A DNA stretch of 18,483 nucleotides from 1-14-0-10-45-29 sp964532715 (lineage in GTDB: Archaea; Micrarchaeota; Micrarchaeia; Anstonellales; Anstonellaceae): the NCBI GenBank assembly GCA_964532715.1, contig CAZHIX010000024.1, positions 1 to 18,483 of the forward strand, written 5' to 3'. This document shows, piece by piece, positions 14,743 to 18,483 of the stretch. Under the pieces are notes generated by a model. It was given only the letters and a program-made list of their open reading frames with translations. It did not search any database and was not told where the DNA came from. Position 1 is the first letter of the stretch; each line of letters begins with the position of its first letter. Made by a program: the position numbers and the translations under genes.

Positions 14743-14763
14743 GTAGCTCAAAATTCTTTTAGT

Positions 14764-16527
14764 TTATTTTTTCAAATATTTTTTTGGCTGTATCGTGTTA
14801 ATACTCGTTTTGTCTGTGCATGTTCCATTATTGTTTTTTGCAAGTGTAATTTTTCTCATCTGAATATACATTTGAGGATCCACATTCGTGCTTTTTCTAT
14901 CTTTAACTCCTGGTTGCTCAAGATTTTGCGTCCAGTTTGCACCAATCCATCTTTCTATACTCTTTTGAGAAAAATGTTCTTTTCTATTATCACTAAACGA
15001 TTCATATATTTTTTTTGCATCTGCGCTCAGATCAATTTTTCGTATTTGTTCAACATGTTTGTCAATCTCTTTCCAATAATCTAGCTGTTCGTAAGTTATA
15101 TCAAATTTTGTGCATTCTATGTCCACTTTTTTATCAATTATTTTTTTTATTTCATTGAGAATTAGCTTTTCTTGTTTTTGTATATGATCTCTAATCTGAG
15201 AATCTGGTCTTTTTGATATCTCTAAAATTATTTTATTTGTCATCGCAAATCCTTTTCTTCTCATAAACTCTGCTAAGTGTTGAGTTATTGGTATCTTTTT
15301 CATCTTTGCAACATATGTCAAAATTGCTATCTCTAATCTTTGTTGAATTATATTGTTTGCACATGCAAGCGCACAGTGCTTATATCTTAATTTCCATTTT
15401 CCAGTAGTTACATTCCTGCATATTTCTTCGTATTTTGTTCTGCCTAATACTTTTATTACTGCGACTCTGGTCTCGTTTTTAATCTCTGATATATTTGCCA
15501 TTAATGCGGACACTGTAATTTTAGAATAATCATAGTTCATCTTTCTAAGTCTATTTGTAATATATTCAACTGTAGGAATATCTTGCGCATCTTGAAGAAT
15601 TCCTATAATTTTTGTTTTTATGTTCTTTTTTGAATTAATAAAATTCTTAAGCTCTATATTATCTTTTATGCGTTTTTTGAGCATTTGCATTCCAATACAA
15701 CAACCTTCATTCTTCAACTCGGTTACTATTCTATTTCTAGTTAGTCTTCCATTTATTCTTGTCGTTATGAAAATAATCTGTTCATCTATTCGTCGATACA
15801 TGTGCATGTAAACATATTGATGAAATTCATTTTTCGCTGATTTATTTGGGGTGCGACTTTTTTTCAGATCTTCAATTATGCAGTTTAGATCCTGTTTGTA
15901 TATATATTGTTTCCAAGCTGTCTTTATCGCGTTTATTACTTCTGGTAATCCCGTCACCTTTCCATATCCAAGCAGTCTAACGTTTTTTCCATATTTTTTC
16001 TCAAATTCATATGCAATATTTTTTTTGTTTGGAGGGTTACTCATATTCAGAATAGTATCTATGACTAACTTTATTTTTTTGTTTTCTATATATTTTTTTA
16101 TAATCGGGTTTTTTCTAATGCGATCTTTGACTCGTGGTTTATTTATCAAGTATCCCTTCCGGATAAGTTGTTTTGAAATATTGTTCGGAGTTGGAATTTC
16201 ACTGGTGCGTTTAATTACTTCACTAATTATTTCATCTGTTTTCATATCAATTATTGCTCTTGCATATTCATCAATACTTCCAATATTCATTTTTTCTTCC
16301 TTTATTTTTTTGAGCAACTCTTTAAACGGTATATTCAGTTGTCGTATCCAAACTTGTTTTATCTCAGGTGCAAGAATTTGTTTATATTTTTCCTTTATTT
16401 TTCTTGGAAGATTGGCAATCTGAGGTATCCTTCTAAGTTTATCATCTATGTTTTTATTTGTCGGAAACTTGTCAAGTGATAAAATACTGCTTCTTGTGGT
16501 CTGCATGACTTTGTCTGAATCTATCAT
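14764..16527 (-). CDS. Uncharacterised 587-residue basic protein built of repeated winged-helix-like units
   Basis: A Lys/Ile/Asn-rich protein with no signal peptide or membrane segment and no family I recognise. It contains at least six related units of about 45-50 residues: a helix, then (I/F)P(T/P)xxxIxxxL, then a basic K-G turn, then a helix ending IxxxI. The anchors are FPTNKNIDDKL (21-31), EIPTPNNISKQLIRKGY (110-126), NPPNKKNIAYEF (164-175), GRLTRNRIVTELKNEGC (260-276), DIPTVEYITNRLRKMNY (316-332) and KIPITQHLAEFMRRKGF (411-427). This helix-turn-helix-plus-wing rhythm suggests tandem winged-helix modules, so a long DNA- or RNA-binding array is likely (inference). The C-terminal ~90 residues are polar. 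The gene is convergent with AMP phosphorylase (21-base gap) and divergent from the next gene, with which it appears to share a TATA element. Confidence 0.55.
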   Translation of the reverse strand: MIDSDKVMQTTRSSILSLDKFPTNKNIDDKLRRIPQIANLPRKIKEKYKQILAPEIKQVWIRQLNIPFKELLKKIKEEKMNIGSIDEYARAIIDMKTDEIISEVIKRTSEIPTPNNISKQLIRKGYLINKPRVKDRIRKNPIIKKYIENKKIKLVIDTILNMSNPPNKKNIAYEFEKKYGKNVRLLGYGKVTGLPEVINAIKTAWKQYIYKQDLNCIIEDLKKSRTPNKSAKNEFHQYVYMHMYRRIDEQIIFITTRINGRLTRNRIVTELKNEGCCIGMQMLKKRIKDNIELKNFINSKKNIKTKIIGILQDAQDIPTVEYITNRLRKMNYDYSKITVSALMANISEIKNETRVAVIKVLGRTKYEEICRNVTTGKWKLRYKHCALACANNIIQQRLEIAILTYVAKMKKIPITQHLAEFMRRKGFAMTNKIILEISKRPDSQIRDHIQKQEKLILNEIKKIIDKKVDIECTKFDITYEQLDYWKEIDKHVEQIRKIDLSADAKKIYESFSDNRKEHFSQKSIERWIGANWTQNLEQPGVKDRKSTNVDPQMYIQMRKITLAKNNNGTCTDKTSINTIQPKKYLKK

Positions 16528-16550
16528 AATATAGCTTTACTTTGAAATGC

Positions 16551-16556
16551 TTATAA
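16551..16556. promoter_or_regulatory. Palindromic TATA element serving two divergent leaderless genes
   Basis: TTATAA is its own complement. Its centre is about 26.5 bases from the ATG of the minus-strand gene (16527) and 28.5 bases from an ATG of the plus-strand gene (16582), the archaeal TATA spacing on both sides. No Shine-Dalgarno site is seen before either start, and no other TATA-like element lies in the 54-base gap. Confidence 0.5.
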
Positions 16557-16581
16557 TTGTGCTTTTATGTTTATTCGTGTT

Positions 16582-17256
16582 ATGTACTTTATCGCTAAGG
16601 ACGCGGTTTCTTCCGTTCTAGTTACGTTTATAAACACTACTAACCACATTATACTTATGCAAAATAGAATTGTGCAGGCAATAAACAGTTTACCTCCATC
16701 TGGGATAGCATTACATGGGACAACTATGAAAAATGCAAATTTAGTCTCAAAATCATTTTTGCAATTTCCTGCATATCATACCTTAATTCCAAATCCAAAA
16801 AATTGTGTTTGTGACGAAATAAAACAAATGTCTGAAGATGTGTTTTTATCAAAATCAATAGGTTCAACACTAATCGCATCTTCATTTTCAATTAGTCGTA
16901 TGTATAATTCTAACGATTTACCTGCGATCATAATTTTTGCTCACAATAAGTTTAGCCCGCAATGTGATTTCAATTTTTTAGGTTGCGATGCACATACTCC
17001 TGTTCTTCGTCAAACTCTAAAATATGGTTCAAGAAGATATTCTTCATTTGGAATTGATTCCTCTATTATTGATGGAAAATTTACTCGTGCAATTGTGCAT
17101 CTTTCAAAAGATGAATTATATAATATAAAAATGAAATATCAAAACGATAATTTCATGTATAATAAATTAATCCGAGATATCTTAGTAGTAAAAACACTTT
17201 TTGCAATTGAGAAGATTTCTCTAAATCTAACTTCACAAGATATTATCTATGTCTGA
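16582..17256 (+). CDS. Uncharacterised protein, possible ADP-ribosyltransferase fold
   Basis: A 224-residue protein of no family I can name. Its layout recalls ADP-ribosyltransferase-like folds: IALHGTTMKNANLVSKSF (H45-G46-T47, compare the 'YHGTxxxxAxxIxxxGF' NAD-binding strand), then VFLSKSIGSTLIASSFSIS (from about 87, compare 'vYLSxxxxxAxxYA'), then a strand LPAIIIFA, and later FTRAIVHLSKDEL, where the third catalytic position would lie. The glycine-phenylalanine after the first motif is not kept, and the exact H-Y/S-E/Q triad cannot be assigned. The N-terminus (YFIAKDAVSSVLVTFI) is mildly hydrophobic. The start at 16582 is chosen for its distance to the TATA element; ATG 16567 is in frame and would add five residues. 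RNA 2'-phosphotransferase-like or unrelated proteins remain possible. Confidence 0.35.
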   Translation: MYFIAKDAVSSVLVTFINTTNHIILMQNRIVQAINSLPPSGIALHGTTMKNANLVSKSFLQFPAYHTLIPNPKNCVCDEIKQMSEDVFLSKSIGSTLIASSFSISRMYNSNDLPAIIIFAHNKFSPQCDFNFLGCDAHTPVLRQTLKYGSRRYSSFGIDSSIIDGKFTRAIVHLSKDELYNIKMKYQNDNFMYNKLIRDILVVKTLFAIEKISLNLTSQDIIYV

Positions 17257-17287
17257 TGTTTAGTTCAAAATAGGTTTAAATGCTTGG

Positions 17288-17297
17288 TTTTTAAATT
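17288..17297 (+). promoter_or_regulatory. TATA-like element of the tRNA-Leu gene
   Basis: TTTTTAAATT lies about 36 bases before the mature tRNA 5' end, leaving room for a short 5' leader removed by RNase P. Confidence 0.45.
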
Positions 17298-17327
17298 GCT
17301 TTTTGCATTATAATCTCAGCGTATTTT

Positions 17328-17490
17328 GGAGGGGTAGCAAAGCCTGGTCAAATGCGCAGGACTCAGAAGGCATTTATTATCAAAAATGTAATTCACATCA
17401 AGTTTTCTATACTATCTCATTCATGTTATGGTTTATCGCCTGAGCCATCCTGTCCCTAGCGGTTCATGGGTTCAAATCCCATCCCTTCCA
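17328..17490 (+). tRNA. tRNA-Leu (anticodon CAG) with an intron
   Basis: The gene folds as a class II tRNA. The acceptor GGAGGGG (17328-17334) pairs with CCCTTCC (17483-17489) with one G-T; discriminator A is at 17490; no CCA is encoded. D-arm GCA/TGC (17337-17339/17353-17355) carries the Leu-type loop AAGCCTGGTCAAA. Anticodon stem CAGGA (17357-17361) pairs with TCCTG (17448-17452), with loop C-T-CAG-A-A, anticodon at 17364-17366. A 13-base variable region follows, then T-arm ATGGG-TTCAAAT-CCCAT (17466-17482). It reads CUG. The mature length without the intron is 84 bases. A short T-run (17492-17496) just after the gene could end transcription. Confidence 0.93.
17368..17446 (+). other. 79-base tRNA intron with canonical bulge-helix-bulge
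   Basis: The intron sits at the usual position 37/38. Exon-intron pairing gives a 4-bp central helix (CTCA 17362-17365 with TGAG 17441-17444), three-base bulges GAA (17366-17368) and CCA (17445-17447), and outer helices GGC/GCC (17369-17371/17438-17440) and GGA/TCC (17359-17361/17448-17450). Cutting after the second base of each bulge, as the archaeal splicing endonuclease does, restores a seven-base anticodon loop. The intron is AT-rich with no ORF. Confidence 0.9.
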
Positions 17491-17670
17491 AATTTTTGTC
17501 TCTTCAAAAAATTATTTTGACGCATCACAAGTTTTTGAAGAATTAAGTTCTACTTTCGGTGAAATTGGTATCTTTAGTGTGTTGCTTTTTTAGAGCAAAA
17601 ATTTCTTTGTGTATATCATGCTTAGCAAAGCGTTCTTAGTTTTACTTTTTGAAAAAGTTGATCATGCAAA

Positions 17671-18042
17671 TCACTCACATTTGCATTTTTTGCACGTTTC
17701 AAGCATTTTGTTTATAGTATCCTCACTAAGATAATGTTCAATTGCGCATGCCTCTTGTTTAGCTTTTCGTTCTTCAACCTTTAGACAGATCTGCAAAAAA
17801 TTCTGTATTTTTTTATGTTTTTGCGAAACCTCTTTTGCGATACACTCCCCTTTTTGCGTAAGTTTTATTCTCCCATAGGGCTGCATTTGTATATATTCTT
17901 CTTCTTTTAGTTTATGCAGTGTGATGCTTACTGATATCTTGGATATACTAAGCTCATTTGCAACATCGACTGATCTTGCGCCGTCTTTTTTGCAAAGCTG
18001 TGATATAACCTTGCAATAATTCTCAATAGTTTCTTTTTGCAT
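17671..18042 (-). CDS. DtxR/MntR-family metal-dependent transcriptional regulator
   Basis: A 123-residue regulator. A winged helix (TIENYCKVISQLCKKDGARSVDVANELSISKISVSITLHKLKEEEYI) is followed by the wing (YGRIKLTQKG) and the DtxR-type metal/dimer domain with EERKAKQEACAIEHYLS, in which the C-x-x-E-H ligand group is intact. There is no SH3/FeoA-like third domain, so it is the short MntR-like form. The tail ends CKKCKCE, giving a second cysteine cluster that might bind metal. It probably senses Fe or Mn; the target genes are not evident here. An in-frame start at 18090 would overlap the preceding kinase gene and add an Asn/Phe/Ile-rich leader unlike the family, so MQKETIE is chosen. Confidence 0.82.
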   Translation of the reverse strand: MQKETIENYCKVISQLCKKDGARSVDVANELSISKISVSITLHKLKEEEYIQMQPYGRIKLTQKGECIAKEVSQKHKKIQNFLQICLKVEERKAKQEACAIEHYLSEDTINKMLETCKKCKCE

Positions 18043-18076
18043 AATAAAGTTAAACTTGATAAACTTATAAATTTGA

Positions 18077-18483
18077 TTACAATTTATCAAATTCTAATTC
18101 CGTGCAAATTGTCTTCTTATTCTCAAAAATAGCTAAGATTCTCTGTGGATATTTTGCATTAACTATAAAATATTTTCCCCCTGCGTCTTTTAACTCGTTT
18201 ACTTTTCCAAGCATTCCGCCTGTTACATCTGGAGAACTTGATTGTTTCAAGTGTCTTTTAATTTCTTCAAAATTTTTTCTATCTATTTTTTCTATAACCT
18301 TTCCATCAACAATTATTCCATCAACATCCGTAGCTAAAACACTAAACTCTGCCAAGTTTGCCAGTTTTGAAATAATCTGATCTCCAGAAACAACCGAATA
18401 ATTCCATTCTGAATCTAAAACCATGTCTCCATGTAAAACTGGCATTATTTCTCTATTCAATAATGAAATTATTGCTTGTCTGT
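18077..18483 (-). CDS. Isopentenyl phosphate kinase, C-terminal part (gene runs off the window)
   Basis: The C-terminal ~135 residues of an amino-acid-kinase-fold enzyme; the frame stays open to the window edge, so the N-terminus lies beyond 18483. Visible motifs match archaeal isopentenyl phosphate kinase: IMPVLHGDMVLD (compare IPVxxGDVVxD), VVSGDQIISKLA, VLATDVDGIIVDG, SSPDVTGGMLGKV and a final ILAIFENKKTICTEL. The enzyme phosphorylates isopentenyl phosphate to isopentenyl diphosphate in the archaeal mevalonate pathway that supplies membrane lipids. UMP kinase and glutamate kinase share the fold, but TDVDGI with DVTGGMxxK favours IPK. Its stop lies 34 bases before the chosen start of the DtxR-like gene on the same strand, so they may be co-transcribed. 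Confidence 0.85.
   Translation of the reverse strand, partial: RQAIISLLNREIMPVLHGDMVLDSEWNYSVVSGDQIISKLANLAEFSVLATDVDGIIVDGKVIEKIDRKNFEEIKRHLKQSSSPDVTGGMLGKVNELKDAGGKYFIVNAKYPQRILAIFENKKTICTELEFDKL

Noticed and set aside
15851..16423. 190-residue hydrophobic plus-strand ORF
   Set aside because: Shadow of the Lys/Ile-rich minus-strand gene: Lys codons read as Phe and Ile/Asn-rich codons as hydrophobic residues on the other strand.

Overview
The window looks like the chromosome of an AT-rich archaeon, most likely a small-genome DPANN-type lineage (Micrarchaeota or Diapherotrites-like; the exact lineage is inference). Support: AMP phosphorylase beside ribose-1,5-bisphosphate isomerase, an isopentenyl phosphate kinase, an aSelBL-type elongation-factor paralog, a tRNA-Leu with a bulge-helix-bulge intron, TATA boxes about 27 bases before leaderless starts, and GAGG/AGGTGA Shine-Dalgarno sites on other genes.

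Layout. 1-55: right-end hairpin of an IS200/IS605-type element (probable end of a TnpB guide RNA). 218-2351: AblB-like acetyltransferase and M20 metallopeptidase. 2386-3324 (minus): protein resembling OspF/SpvC/HopA1 phosphothreonine lyases. 3446-5040: membrane-anchored lytic-transglycosylase-like protein whose LysM-like, lysine-rich C-terminus is displaced by a -1 frameshift. 5060-5383: GC-rich, hairpin-packed stretch without a credible ORF, a candidate structured RNA. 5472-6428: aSelBL. 6442-6701: degenerate ~32-bp array of TGTATCAT...ATACA dyads between convergent genes. 6802-7872 (minus): Dus and a PadR regulator. 7992-12045: ABC-2 exporter and a secreted, membrane-anchored COG1361-like protein whose 5' end carries a 20-bp tandem repeat. 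12213-14742: the AMP-pathway pair. 14764-16527 (minus): 587-residue protein of repeated winged-helix-like units. 16582-17256: possible ADP-ribosyltransferase-fold protein, divergent from the previous gene and sharing a palindromic TATA box with it. 17328-17490: intron-containing tRNA-Leu(CAG). 17671-18483 (minus): DtxR/MntR-like regulator and isopentenyl phosphate kinase (cut by the window edge).

How the genes work together. AMP phosphorylase and R15P isomerase convert AMP plus phosphate to ribulose-1,5-bisphosphate, normally passed to a form III-type RuBisCO (not in this window). PadR probably controls the divergent ABC exporter, and the COG1361-like protein is a plausible surface partner. 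Most unusual are the phosphothreonine-lyase-like protein, the peptidoglycan-lyase-like protein, the possible ADP-ribosyltransferase, the winged-helix array protein, the unassigned GC-rich RNA candidate and the dyad array. Three of these resemble families used against other cells, but any host-interaction role is inference.
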